The notes beneath the pieces were generated by a model. That model had not been told where the DNA came from. It searched no databases and saw nothing but the letters and a program-made list of their open reading frames with translations. Below are positions 1 to 8,223 of a stretch of DNA of 64,000 bases, in pieces. Every line of letters starts with the position of its first letter. The first letter of the stretch is position 1. The stretch lies in assembly GCF_022180365.1 (NCBI RefSeq), contig NZ_BQKV01000041.1:1-64000 (forward strand), written 5' to 3'. This DNA comes from Faecalibacterium gallinarum (lineage in GTDB: Bacteria; Bacillota; Clostridia; Oscillospirales; Ruminococcaceae). The position numbers were made by a program, and so were the translations under genes.

Positions 1-93
1 CTTCTCTCCAATCTGACGCAGAGTCATTCCCTGGCTGCGAAGCTCTATTATTTCCTTCTCGTGTTCCTGAATGTGGCTGTATTTTCTGGGCAT
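1..93 (-). CDS. IS3-family transposase, N-terminal fragment
   Basis: Only the first 31 codons are visible. The peptide begins MPRKYSHIQEHEKEI and continues into a helix-turn-helix with the LRxxGMTLRQIGEK pattern, as at the start of IS3/IS150-type transposases, where this helix recognises the element's ends. The ATG at 91-93 follows an AGGAGGT site with good spacing. That site lies in the 3' arm of a strong hairpin, so translation is probably held low. The rest of the gene is off the window, so it cannot be judged intact or broken. Confidence 0.6.
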   Translation of the reverse strand, partial: MPRKYSHIQEHEKEIIELRSQGMTLRQIGEK

Positions 94-101
94 AGCAAAG
101 A

Positions 102-134
102 CCTCCTGTAGTAGTTTTATTCTACCACAGGAGG
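102..134 (-). promoter_or_regulatory. Hairpin covering the transposase ribosome-binding site
   Basis: Arms 102-114 and 122-134 pair over 13 positions around a 7-nt loop. The one imperfect position (110/126) is a G-U pair in minus-strand RNA but an A-C mismatch in plus-strand RNA, which suggests it works in the transposase transcript. The AGGAGG site is inside the arm, so the fold would block ribosome access. On the plus strand it precedes a T run and could also stop transcription entering the element. Confidence 0.55.
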
Positions 135-269
135 CCTTCTTTTTTCATTTTCTACTTTTACTGGAGCGGTTCATGCCGCGGAGGCGTTTTTCTGTATATT
201 TTCCCCGAAATATTGCAATTTGTAAATCATTCTCCCGCAAAACCGCAGAATGCGGTTTTGGAGAAAAAA

Positions 270-302
270 GCTTTTTGCGCCGCTTTTTCTCGAAAAAGCG
301 GC
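270..302 (+). repeat. Palindromic repeat, copy 1 (also likely a terminator)
   Basis: Arms GCCGCTTTTT (279-288) and AAAAAGCGGC (293-302) pair perfectly around a 4-nt loop, preceded by GCTTTTTGC. A close copy lies at 6721-6751 in the opposite orientation. Both sit just after the 3' end of a leftward gene, so they may act as terminators: on the minus strand the stem is followed by a T-rich stretch. Confidence 0.5.
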
Positions 303-307
303 AAACC

Positions 308-949
308 TCAAGTCCGGGCCGGGACCTTGCCGGTGTTGAGCCGCCAGACGATCCGGTCGATGAGGAAACTGCCCCCCAGCAGGACCACCGCCCATAGGCA
401 GGACACCCAGACCGGCTGCTCATAGATCTTGAAGAAGGGATAGGGCCCTTCCAGCACCCGGGCCAGGTTCATGGCCAGAGCCGCCGCGCCATAGAGGAGG
501 GTGGGCACCAGGTCATACAGGGCCGCCCGGCGGGGCAGCCGGGGCGCCCGCTCAAAGAGCACCAGGGAGAAAAAGGACACCACCGGGTTCAGGAAATGAT
601 GATAGAGCATGGAGCCGGTGAGCAGCAGCACATAATACCCGCCGGGGCCGTAGATGGGCGCCAGGACAAAGACCACCGTCAGGAAGGTGAGCATCAGACA
701 GCAGGTGGACATGTACTTGAGGGTTTTCACCCAGCGGGGCACCTCGCCCCCGGTGAGGAGGGCGCCGATCTGGGCCGCCGCCATCAGGGCACAGGCCAGA
801 GTGGAAAAGAGATTGCTGTTCTCGGTGTAAAAGGTAAACATTTCCATCCCCACTCCCTCCCAGCTGATGGGCAGGGCAATACTCTCCCAATAGAGGATGA
901 GCAGGTTGCAGAAGATGGAGAGCAGTTTTTGCAGTTTGGTCGTTCTCAT
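308..949 (-). CDS. Pr6Pr-type integral membrane protein
   Basis: The protein has 213 residues and about six hydrophobic segments. It carries motifs I associate with the Pr6Pr membrane family: FYTENSNLFS after the first loop and YHHFLNPVVSFFSLVLFE in the middle, with a paired histidine that might serve a catalytic or binding role. The biochemical function of the family is not settled. The ATG follows a TAGGAGT site. It is separated from upstream pgsA by a terminator at 991-1014, so it probably has its own promoter or relies on readthrough. Confidence 0.6.
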   Translation of the reverse strand: MRTTKLQKLLSIFCNLLILYWESIALPISWEGVGMEMFTFYTENSNLFSTLACALMAAAQIGALLTGGEVPRWVKTLKYMSTCCLMLTFLTVVFVLAPIYGPGGYYVLLLTGSMLYHHFLNPVVSFFSLVLFERAPRLPRRAALYDLVPTLLYGAAALAMNLARVLEGPYPFFKIYEQPVWVSCLWAVVLLGGSFLIDRIVWRLNTGKVPART

Positions 950-990
950 GGGTCGATTCTACGGTACTCCTAATGGGGGCCGAAAGGGCA

Positions 991-1014
991 AAAGCGGGCG
1001 AAACCGCCCGCTTT
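991..1014 (-). terminator. Terminator after pgsA
   Basis: Perfect 10-bp stem (991-1000 with 1005-1014) and a 4-nt loop. On the minus strand it continues into a TTTT-containing pyrimidine-rich tail. It ends the leftward unit closing with pgsA. Confidence 0.7.
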
Positions 1015-1039
1015 CCGCCCCGGCCCTGTATGGCTGGGA

Positions 1040-1621
1040 TTATTTTGCTGTGTTGATAAAGCTGCGGTTGTCCCACAGATACTTGATGCCCGACAGGGCG
1101 GTGACCAGGGCCACCAGCCAGCAGAGGACCATGCTGATGGTCCCCACCGCCAGCGGGTCGCTGGGCCCCGAGAGGGCTGCCGCAAAGTAATAGAAGATGA
1201 TGGTCAGCATCTGGAGCACGGTCTTGACCTTGCCCCACATGTTGGCGGCGATCACCTTGCCGTCCTTGGCGCCGGCGGCCACCATCCGCAGGCCGGACAC
1301 CGCAAACTCCCGGGCCAGGATGATGGCCAGCACAATGGGCGAGCAGATGCCGTCCCGCATCATGTAGAGGAACGCCACCGTGGTCAGCAGCTTGTCGGCC
1401 AGGGGGTCGGCGAATTTGCCGAAATCGGTGACCATATGCCACTTGCGGGCCAGATGGCCGTCCAGAAAATCGGTGAAGCTGGCCAGGGCAAAAACGACGC
1501 CCGCCACTAGATACCAGCTGGAATTAAAGTTGGATGTGCCGTACTGGGACAGGGACGCAAAGACCATGAACACCGGCACCAGCAAAATCCGCGCCAGGGT
1601 GAGCTTGTTCGGCAGATTCAT
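1040..1621 (-). CDS. pgsA: CDP-diacylglycerol--glycerol-3-phosphate 3-phosphatidyltransferase
   Basis: This 193-residue membrane enzyme makes phosphatidylglycerophosphate from CDP-diacylglycerol and glycerol-3-phosphate, the committed step to phosphatidylglycerol. The CDP-alcohol phosphotransferase signature is complete: DFLDGHLAR, then G, D and D spaced as DG-x2-AR-x8-G-x3-D-x3-D. Further hydrophobic segments follow. It begins 57 bp after rimO on the same strand behind a good GGAGG site. The recA-recX-rimO-pgsA neighbourhood is common in Firmicutes. Length is normal for the family. Confidence 0.93.
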   Translation of the reverse strand: MNLPNKLTLARILLVPVFMVFASLSQYGTSNFNSSWYLVAGVVFALASFTDFLDGHLARKWHMVTDFGKFADPLADKLLTTVAFLYMMRDGICSPIVLAIILAREFAVSGLRMVAAGAKDGKVIAANMWGKVKTVLQMLTIIFYYFAAALSGPSDPLAVGTISMVLCWLVALVTALSGIKYLWDNRSFINTAK

Positions 1622-1678
1622 AGAGTCCTCCTTGTTTTCCGTTCCGGCATATTTTGATATTATATGCCGGTTTGTAGT

Positions 1679-3004
1679 TTATTTTTCCTCCACGACGCCG
1701 TACAAATCGTACAGATCGCTTTCTTCTACACGGATGGTATAAAATTCGCCAGGATAGAGGGGGGTCTCGCTGGAAACGCAGACGCAGCCGTCCACCTCGG
1801 GGGCGTCCCCTGCCGTCCGGCAGAGGTAGAGCCCGCTCTCCTCGTCGATGCCGTCGCAGAGGGCCCGCACCGTCTGGCCCACCTTGGCGGCCTGCTTCTG
1901 GGACATGATGCCGGTCTGAATCTGCATCACCAGTTCGGCCCGGCGGTCTTTGGTCTCCTGGTCCAGCTGGCCCTCCATCCGGGCGGCCAGGGTGTTCTCC
2001 TCGGCCGAGTAGGCAAAGCAGCCCAGGCGGTCGAACTGGACCTCCTTGACAAACTGGCACAGCTCCTCGAACTGCGCCTCGGTCTCACCGGGGAAGCCCG
2101 CGATCAGGGTGGTCCGCAGGGTGATGCCGGGGATGGCGGCCCGCAGGCGGCCGATGACTTCCAGCAGCTCGGCCCGGGTGCTGCGGCGGTTCATGTTGTG
2201 GAGGATCTCGTCGTTGCAGTGCTGGATGGGCAGGTCCAGATAGGGCACCACCTTTTTGTTCCGCTGCATGGCGGCGATGAATTTATCGGTGATCCGCTCG
2301 GGGTAGGCGTACATAATCCGGATCCACTCAATCCCCTCGATCTCGTTGATCCGGTCCAGCAGCTCGCAGATGCTGCCGGGCTGGCCCCAGTCCTCGCCGT
2401 AGGCGGTGGGGTCCTGGGCCACCACAATCAGCTCCTTGACCCCCTCAGAGGCCAGCCAGCGGGCCTCGGCCAAACAGTCCTCCAGGGGGCGGCTGCGGAG
2501 CGGGCCCCGGATCAGGGGAATGGCGCAGTAATGGCAGCGGTTGTTGCAGCCTTCGGCGATCTTTAAGTACGCATAGTGGGCCGGGGTACCGATCACCCGC
2601 TTGCCTCCCAGGGGGAACTCCTTCTTGGGGCCGTAGCTCTCCAGCTGCTCGCCGCCGGTCACCCGGGCGACGATGGAATCGATCACACCGTTGGAGGCAC
2701 AGCCCACCACGGCATCCACCTCGGGGATCTCCTCCCGGATCTGACTGCGGTACCGCTCGGCCAGGCAACCGGTGACCACCACCTTCAAATTGGGGTTCTG
2801 CTCCTTGCAGGCGCAGGCCTCGAGGATGTTCTCGATGGCTTCGGCTTTGGCGCTCTCGATGAAGCCGCAGGTGTTCACCAGGGCCACATCCGCCTCGCTG
2901 AGGTCAGCCACCGTCTCGTGGCCGGCGGCCAGCAGGGTGTGGACCATGCAGTCCAGGTCCACCTGGTTTTTGGGGCAGCCAAGGGATATACAGGCAATTT
3001 TCAT
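1679..3004 (-). CDS. rimO: Ribosomal protein S12 methylthiotransferase RimO
   Basis: A radical-SAM enzyme that methylthiolates an aspartate of ribosomal protein S12. The 441 residues show the three family parts. The N-terminal UPF0004 domain has cluster-ligand cysteines at 10, 46 and 80. The radical-SAM core has C153NNRCHYC160, the CxxxCxxC motif. A C-terminal TRAM domain ends the protein. The start MKIACISLGCPKNQ and overall length fit RimO better than MiaB. It follows recX by 34 bp in the leftward recA unit. Confidence 0.94.
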   Translation of the reverse strand: MKIACISLGCPKNQVDLDCMVHTLLAAGHETVADLSEADVALVNTCGFIESAKAEAIENILEACACKEQNPNLKVVVTGCLAERYRSQIREEIPEVDAVVGCASNGVIDSIVARVTGGEQLESYGPKKEFPLGGKRVIGTPAHYAYLKIAEGCNNRCHYCAIPLIRGPLRSRPLEDCLAEARWLASEGVKELIVVAQDPTAYGEDWGQPGSICELLDRINEIEGIEWIRIMYAYPERITDKFIAAMQRNKKVVPYLDLPIQHCNDEILHNMNRRSTRAELLEVIGRLRAAIPGITLRTTLIAGFPGETEAQFEELCQFVKEVQFDRLGCFAYSAEENTLAARMEGQLDQETKDRRAELVMQIQTGIMSQKQAAKVGQTVRALCDGIDEESGLYLCRTAGDAPEVDGCVCVSSETPLYPGEFYTIRVEESDLYDLYGVVEEK

Positions 3005-3038
3005 AGGCTTTTAACCTTCCTTTGTCGTTGTTGTCAAG

Positions 3039-3551
3039 TTACAGATCGGAGGTTTGTTCCACCTCGGCCAGGGCACGGCGCACCACCGGATAGCCGAAGC
3101 CCCGCCGCAGCAGAGCCGCAGCCACCAGATCCCGCCGGCCGGCGGCCAGCTTGGCCTGGTAGCGCCCCTGCACCAGGGCTATGGCAGCGGCCAGCTCGGG
3201 GTCCTCCCCCTCTTCGGGAGCGGCGTAGACTTCCTCCAGGGCCTGCTGGACCTGTTGGTTGGTCAGGCCCTTGCCCCGCAGGACGTGGGCCGCAGCGCGG
3301 CGGCTTTTGCGGGCGTAGAGCAGGCTCTGGGCCCGCATCAGGGCGTACCGGGTATCGTCCAGCCAGCCCTGCTCCACCAGGTCGGCGATGGCCTGGGCCG
3401 CGGCGGCCTCGGTATATCGGCGGCAGAGCCGGTCGTAGAGCTCAGCGGCCGAGTGCTCCCGGGCCGCCAGATATTCCAGCCCGGTGGCCCGGGCTTTGGC
3501 CGGATCGGCCGATTTTTCCGCCTCGGGGCGGCGGCGTCTTGCCCAGGCCAT
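3039..3551 (-). CDS. recX: Regulatory protein RecX
   Basis: RecX binds RecA filaments and limits recombinase activity. The 170-residue protein is built of three-helix repeats with the family patterns LEYLAAREHSAAELYDRL and WLDDTRYALMRAQ. It starts 3 bp after the recA stop, an arrangement that supports both assignments and implies co-transcription. The sequence is very alanine- and arginine-rich, in line with the local GC content. Confidence 0.9.
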   Translation of the reverse strand: MAWARRRRPEAEKSADPAKARATGLEYLAAREHSAAELYDRLCRRYTEAAAAQAIADLVEQGWLDDTRYALMRAQSLLYARKSRRAAAHVLRGKGLTNQQVQQALEEVYAAPEEGEDPELAAAIALVQGRYQAKLAAGRRDLVAAALLRRGFGYPVVRRALAEVEQTSDL

Positions 3552-3554
3552 GGG

Positions 3555-4739
3555 TTAATCCTCCACCATGATATCCAGTTCGCTCTCGTTGCTGGGAGCC
3601 GGGGCCTTGACCACCGGCTCACGACCGGCACGGGGCTTCTCCTCCCCTGCTGGGGCCGCCGGAGCTGCGGCGGCGCGGGGGCCGGGGCGGCGGGTAGCGT
3701 AGAGCTTGTCGGCGTTGGCCCGGATCTGGCCCTCGATGTCGTCGGCAATCTCGGGATTCTCTTTCAGGAACTGTTTGGCGTTGTCCCGGCCCTGGCCCAG
3801 GCGGATATCGCCGTAGTTGAACCAGGCGCCGCTCTTCTGGACGATGCCCAGCTTGACGCCCACATCCACCAGCTCGCTCATCTTGGAGATGCCCTCGCCG
3901 AACATGATGTCGAACTCCGCCTCACGGAAGGGGGGCGCCACCTTGTTCTTAACCACCTTGGCGCGGGTGTGGTTGCCGATGAACTGGCCGGAAGAATCCT
4001 TCAGGCCCTCCACCCGGCGGACGTCGATCCGCACCGAGGAATAATACTTCAGAGCCCGGCCGCCGGTGGTGACCTCCGGGTTGCCGTACATGACGCCCAC
4101 CTTCTCGCGCAGCTGGTTGATAAAGACACAGACGGTGTTGGTCTTGCCGATGACCGAGGTCAGCTTCCGCATGGCCTGGCTCATGAGGCGGGCCTGGAGG
4201 CCCACATGGCTGTCGCCCATCTCGCCCTCGATCTCGGCCCGGGGCACCATGGCGGCCACCGAGTCGATGACAATGGCGTCAATGGCGCCGGAGCGGACCA
4301 GGGCCTCGCAGATTTCCATGGCCTGTTCTCCGGTGTCCGGCTGGCTCACCAGCAGGCTGTTGATATCCACCCCCAGGGCCTCGGCATAGGTGGGGTCCAG
4401 AGCGTGTTCAACGTCGATGAAGGCCACCTCGCCGCCCTTCTTCTGGGCCTCAGCCAGGATGTGGAGGGCCAGGGTGGTTTTACCGCTGGATTCGGGTCCA
4501 TAGATCTCGATGATACGGCCGCGGGGCACACCGCCCACACCCAGGGCCAGATCCAGCCCCAGGCTGCCGGTGGAGATGGCCTCCACCTGCATGGCGGCAT
4601 TATCTCCCAGTTTCATGATGGCGCCTTTGCCGAACTGCTTCTCGATCTGGGAGAGGGCAGTGGCCAGGGCGTCCTTTTTTGCGTTGGGCTCGGTCTTCTG
4701 TACGGCCGTGGAGACCGCGTTATTCTGATTTTTTGCCAT
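3555..4739 (-). CDS. recA: Recombinase RecA
   Basis: The DNA strand-exchange ATPase and SOS co-protease, 394 residues. Walker A is GPESSGKTT (81-89); the Walker B region, the central [14 protein letters not shown] strand and the C-terminal domain are all present, ending in an acidic tail. The reading frame stays open upstream, but the ATG at 4739 has an AGGAGAAA site and gives the usual MAKN-type start, so I chose it. A promoter and a palindromic motif lie just upstream. recX, rimO and pgsA follow on the same strand. Confidence 0.97.
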   Translation of the reverse strand: MAKNQNNAVSTAVQKTEPNAKKDALATALSQIEKQFGKGAIMKLGDNAAMQVEAISTGSLGLDLALGVGGVPRGRIIEIYGPESSGKTTLALHILAEAQKKGGEVAFIDVEHALDPTYAEALGVDINSLLVSQPDTGEQAMEICEALVRSGAIDAIVIDSVAAMVPRAEIEGEMGDSHVGLQARLMSQAMRKLTSVIGKTNTVCVFINQLREKVGVMYGNPEVTTGGRALKYYSSVRIDVRRVEGLKDSSGQFIGNHTRAKVVKNKVAPPFREAEFDIMFGEGISKMSELVDVGVKLGIVQKSGAWFNYGDIRLGQGRDNAKQFLKENPEIADDIEGQIRANADKLYATRRPGPRAAAAPAAPAGEEKPRAGREPVVKAPAPSNESELDIMVED

Positions 4740-4814
4740 AGTGTTTTCTCCTTTGTCTTGGCTTTGGCCCCGGATTTCAGGGCCATCGCGGGGGATCATT
4801 TTATGTCCGCTTCC

Positions 4815-4842
4815 AGTATACCACAAAGAAAAAATATTACAA
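4815..4842 (-). promoter_or_regulatory. recA promoter
   Basis: Minus-strand -35 TTGTAA (4837-4842), 16-bp spacer, -10 TATACT (4815-4820), about 70 nt upstream of the recA start. Its -35 overlaps the palindrome at 4839-4853. Confidence 0.65.
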
Positions 4843-4853
4843 CAAGAAGTTGT
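4839..4853. promoter_or_regulatory. Candidate operator ACAAC-N5-GTTGT at recA
   Basis: A perfect inverted repeat over the recA -35 element. The same arms and spacing recur at 58340-58354, next to a LexA-like HTH-S24 repressor gene. This position is right for repression. It does not match the CGAAC-N4-GTTCG box known from other Firmicutes, so the regulator is inferred. Confidence 0.45.
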
Positions 4854-4857
4854 TGAT

Positions 4858-5739
4858 TTATTTCATTTTTTGAGGGCGCCGGGCCGTGACGCACCGGTCG
4901 TTTCCACCGTAATCTTTCCGGCAGGCGATTTCAACCCAGCCGGACCGGGCCAGCAGTTCTTCCACCGCCTGACGCTGCTGCCAGCCGATTTCCAGAGCCA
5001 GGGCACCGCCGGGGCGAAGGGCTCTCTGGTAGTGTTCCGCAATGGCCCGGTAAAATTCCAGGCCATCCTCCCCTGCCGCCAGAGCCATGGCAGGTTCCCG
5101 GGCGGTTTCGGGCTGGAGATCTTTCATCTCCTCGGCGGTCAGATAGGGGGGATTGGAGACGATGAGGTCCAGCTCCCCCTCCGGCAGGGTCTGCCAGTAG
5201 GTGAAAAGATCCCCCGCCACCGGCTCCACCGCCGGGGCCGCAATTCCCTGCCCGGCCAGGGCCTGGGCCGCGTTCTCGGCGAGATAGCGGAAAGCCTCGG
5301 GGCTTTTTTCGAGGCATACTACCCGGGCCCCGGGGCAGAACATCTTGACCCCCAGCCCCAGGCAACCGGTGCCGGCGCAAAGATCCAGCACCCGGGGGGC
5401 CGAAATGCCCGCCAGCATCCCTGCGGCAGTCTCGGCCACCACCTCGGTATCCCCCCGGGGGCAAAGCACTCCCGGCCCCACCGCCAGCTCAAAATTCAAA
5501 AAAGGCCACCGCCCATAGAGGTATTGCAGGGGTTCCCGTTCCGCCCGCCGGGCGGCCAGGGTTTCCAGCGTGGCCGCCTCTGCCTCGGTCAAAGGCGCTT
5601 CGGTCAGGCGAGGGTTCCGCCCGGTGGCCAGCCGGAACAGCTCCCCGGCGTCAAAATCGGCGTCCGGACAGCCCACCGCGGCCAGCTGGGCCTCCACCTG
5701 CTCCACCGCCTGGCGGGGGGTGAGACCCGGCCTTACCAT
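4858..5739 (-). CDS. prmC: Peptide chain release factor N5-glutamine methyltransferase PrmC
   Basis: Methylates the GGQ glutamine of release factors RF1 and RF2 using S-adenosylmethionine. The 293-residue protein has an N-terminal helical domain, the SAM-binding motif [12 protein letters not shown] and the catalytic NPPYLT signature. Its ATG lies inside the last codons of the upstream yqhQ gene (7-bp overlap), indicating coupled translation. prmC next to yqhQ is a frequent Firmicute pair. Confidence 0.92.
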   Translation of the reverse strand: MVRPGLTPRQAVEQVEAQLAAVGCPDADFDAGELFRLATGRNPRLTEAPLTEAEAATLETLAARRAEREPLQYLYGRWPFLNFELAVGPGVLCPRGDTEVVAETAAGMLAGISAPRVLDLCAGTGCLGLGVKMFCPGARVVCLEKSPEAFRYLAENAAQALAGQGIAAPAVEPVAGDLFTYWQTLPEGELDLIVSNPPYLTAEEMKDLQPETAREPAMALAAGEDGLEFYRAIAEHYQRALRPGGALALEIGWQQRQAVEELLARSGWVEIACRKDYGGNDRCVTARRPQKMK

Positions 5740-6674
5740 TGGCCATCCTCCCGGCGCTCGGGCAGAACAGGGGTCACGGCGGCAATGGCCACCTCGATCA
5801 TACTGTCGTCCGGCTCGAATACGGTCAGCCGCTGGACCCAGAGACCGGGCTGACGGACCAAATTGGTGATCAGGTTATCCGACCGGCCGCACCATTTCAG
5901 CAGCTCGTAGCTGATCCCCATGACCAAGGGCAGCAAAAGCAGCTTGAACAGCACCCGCAGCCCCACGCTGCCCCAGGGCAGCACGCTGTACAGAAAGACG
6001 CTGACGATTACCACCAGGATCAAAAAGCTGGTGCCGCAGCGGGGATGGAACCGGGTATATTTCCGGATATTCGCTACGGTCAGCTCCTCCCCCGCCTCGT
6101 AGCAGGCGATGGTCTTGTGCTCGGCGCCATGGTACTCAAACACCCGGTGTATCTCCTTCATGTGGGAGATCAGAACCATATAACCCAGGAAGATGGTCAC
6201 TTTAAACAGAGCTTCCAGAATCACCCGGGGCCACCGGCCCAGCTCCACAAAATAGCCCACGCCCCCCACCAGAAGGGTGGGCAGCACCGTAAAGATCAGG
6301 ATGGCGCCCAGGCCGCCGACCACCGCCGCTGCCGCCAGAACCAGGTCCTCGGCCTTTTTGCCCAGGTGTTCCCCGATCCACTTTTCAAAGGCGGTCTCCT
6401 CGGCGGCTTCGTCGTACTCCTCGCCCATACTCACCTGGGCCGAGTACATCATATAGCGGTAGCCCATCACCAGGCTCTCGATCATGGAGACCACGCCCCG
6501 GACCAGGGGCAGCCGGGCCAGCCCCGTATGCCGGGGGGTGGGCTCGAGCTTGGTCTCGATGGTGCCGTCGGGCTTGCGGACCGCGCAGCAGATCCGCTCC
6601 GGGCCCCGCATCATGATGCCTTCCAGCAGGGCTTGGCCGCCCACACTGGTTTTAAAACATTCCGGTTTTTTCAT
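5733..6674 (-). CDS. yqhQ: DUF1385 membrane protein, YqhQ type
   Basis: A 313-residue member of the DUF1385 family (B. subtilis YqhQ), whose biochemical role is not established. The conserved N-terminal block VGGQALLEGIMMRGP is present, as is a YHGAEHKTIACYEAGEELTV-like segment followed by several transmembrane helices. It starts after the histidine kinase gene and a palindromic repeat, and overlaps prmC by 7 bp. The gene assignment is firm; the function is not. Confidence 0.85.
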   Translation of the reverse strand: MKKPECFKTSVGGQALLEGIMMRGPERICCAVRKPDGTIETKLEPTPRHTGLARLPLVRGVVSMIESLVMGYRYMMYSAQVSMGEEYDEAAEETAFEKWIGEHLGKKAEDLVLAAAAVVGGLGAILIFTVLPTLLVGGVGYFVELGRWPRVILEALFKVTIFLGYMVLISHMKEIHRVFEYHGAEHKTIACYEAGEELTVANIRKYTRFHPRCGTSFLILVVIVSVFLYSVLPWGSVGLRVLFKLLLLPLVMGISYELLKWCGRSDNLITNLVRQPGLWVQRLTVFEPDDSMIEVAIAAVTPVLPERREDGQW

Positions 6675-6720
6675 AGATTGTGTGTTTCTCCTGTTGATGA
6701 TATCCCCTCAAAAGGGGCTC

Positions 6721-6751
6721 GCCCTTTTTCAAGAAAAGCGGCGCAAAAAGC
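6721..6751 (-). repeat. Palindromic repeat, copy 2
   Basis: On the minus strand this reads GCTTTTTGCGCCGC followed by a TTTTCTTGAAAAA stem, nearly the same as 270-302 but in opposite orientation. It lies right after the histidine kinase stop codon, next to a second small AGGGGC hairpin, and may terminate that operon. Confidence 0.5.
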
Positions 6752-6761
6752 AAAAGGGGGC

Positions 6762-8210
6762 TTACTTCCGGTAGATGGGCAGCCCCAGGGTGACCACAGT
6801 CCCCCGGCCCAGGGTGCTCCGCAGATCCAGCGTACCATCCAGAGCGGTCATAATGGATTCCACCAGCGCCAGGCCGATGCCACTGCCCCGGACCGCATTT
6901 TTTCCCTTGAAGAACTTGGCCTTGACATTGCCCAGATCCTCGGGGGGGATGCCCCGGCCCTGATCGATGATCTCGATAAAGGCCTTGTATTCCCCGGCCC
7001 AGATCTTGACGGTAATCCGCCCGCCGGGGGCCGAGTATTTGATGGCGTTGTCCAGAATATTGATGAACACCTGGCGCAGGCGGTCCGGGTCGGCGTGGAC
7101 CGGGATCATCTCCTCCGGCTCGGCGTAGGAGAGCACCAGCCCCGCCTGGCGGATCCGCGGCTCGCAGAAGAGCACCGCGTCGGTGAGCTCGGCCACCAGG
7201 TCCAGGGGGCGGCATTCCATCTTGATGCCGCCGTTTTGCAGCCGGCTGAAATCCAAAAGTTCCTCCACCATGTTGTAAAGGCGGGTGGTCTCGCTGCTGA
7301 TGATCTGGAGGCCCTTGCGGTAGTTTTCGTCGGAGGGGTCGTCCAGGGTGTTCAGGGTTTCCACCCATCCCCGAATGGAGGTCAGAGGGGTGCGCAGCTC
7401 GTGGGAAACCGAGCTGATGAACTCGTTTTTCATCCGCTCGGTCTCGGCCAGGCCTTCAGCCATCCGGTTGATGGTGCTCCGCAGACGGTCCATCTCGTCC
7501 CGGGGAACCACGGCCTCGGGCAGCCGGACGTCCAGGTCCCCCCGGGCGATGTCGGCGGCGATCCGCTCCACCTGGCCCAGAGGGGCCACAATGCTCCGCA
7601 CGAAATACAGCCCCGAAGCCACCGTAAAGGCCAGGGCCACCAGCACCACCAGCGCGCTGAGCAGAAAGGCGTTTTTGATCTGGGTCTGAATCAGGGTCAT
7701 ACTGGTGACCAGCCGCATGGCCACCACGTCCTCGGCGGCATAGGGAACCAGGCAGCAGACCGACATCACCGGCTCCCCGGAGGAAGTCTCATAGAGTGCC
7801 ACCCCCATGCCGTCGGGGGCAGTCTGGGCCTGTTCAAAGTCCTCCCAGGTGACGATGCCCTCGGCTCCGGTGCCGCTGGTGGAGGCGATGACCTCGCCGT
7901 AGCTGTCCAGCAGCATAAACTCGTATTTGTCCTTGTCGGAGAACTGTTCCACCATCCGGCGCAGGGCTACGCTGCGGTTGGCCGCGGCCTTCTGGGAGGT
8001 ATCGCCGCTGTACACCTTGAGCTGGCCGGTAATGGAGGAGAACCGCTGGTACATGCTCTGCTGCACCCCGTCGTAGTAGCTCTCGGTGTAGTTGTAGAGG
8101 AACATCCCCTCCACCACCAGCATCAGCAGCACCGTGATCAGCAGGTTGCCCCGCAGCCAGCGGGCGGTGATGCCATTTTTCAGGCCAGGGTTTTTCTGTT
8201 TTCTTGCCAT
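6762..8210 (-). CDS. Two-component sensor histidine kinase (PhoR/ResE type)
   Basis: A 482-residue membrane kinase. A transmembrane segment at about 22-42 and a second at about 181-204 enclose an extracytoplasmic sensor domain. HAMP follows (about 205-255), then HisKA with the phospho-accepting His270 in SSVSHELRTP, then HATPase with N, G1 (DQGRGIP) and G2 (GSGIGLALV) boxes. It lies 13 bp after its response regulator, which follows a lipoprotein gene, so the three form an operon. The signal sensed is unknown. Confidence 0.9.
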   Translation of the reverse strand: MARKQKNPGLKNGITARWLRGNLLITVLLMLVVEGMFLYNYTESYYDGVQQSMYQRFSSITGQLKVYSGDTSQKAAANRSVALRRMVEQFSDKDKYEFMLLDSYGEVIASTSGTGAEGIVTWEDFEQAQTAPDGMGVALYETSSGEPVMSVCCLVPYAAEDVVAMRLVTSMTLIQTQIKNAFLLSALVVLVALAFTVASGLYFVRSIVAPLGQVERIAADIARGDLDVRLPEAVVPRDEMDRLRSTINRMAEGLAETERMKNEFISSVSHELRTPLTSIRGWVETLNTLDDPSDENYRKGLQIISSETTRLYNMVEELLDFSRLQNGGIKMECRPLDLVAELTDAVLFCEPRIRQAGLVLSYAEPEEMIPVHADPDRLRQVFINILDNAIKYSAPGGRITVKIWAGEYKAFIEIIDQGRGIPPEDLGNVKAKFFKGKNAVRGSGIGLALVESIMTALDGTLDLRSTLGRGTVVTLGLPIYRK

Positions 8211-8223
8211 CTTTCGGTGCGGT

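Larger units (their letters stand above)
1..173 (-). mobile_element. IS3-like insertion sequence, cut by window start
   Basis: The window opens inside an insertion sequence. The visible part is the start of a transposase gene, a hairpin over its ribosome site, and a possible outer end near 173. Read on the minus strand, that end begins TGAACC, which resembles IS3-family terminal repeats; this is from memory and the other end is outside the window. The boundary at 173 is therefore a guess, while the transposase start is firmer. Confidence 0.4.

Noticed and set aside
3054-4856. 600-codon frame opposite recA and recX
   Set aside because: Antisense shadow; spans two real genes and their junction.
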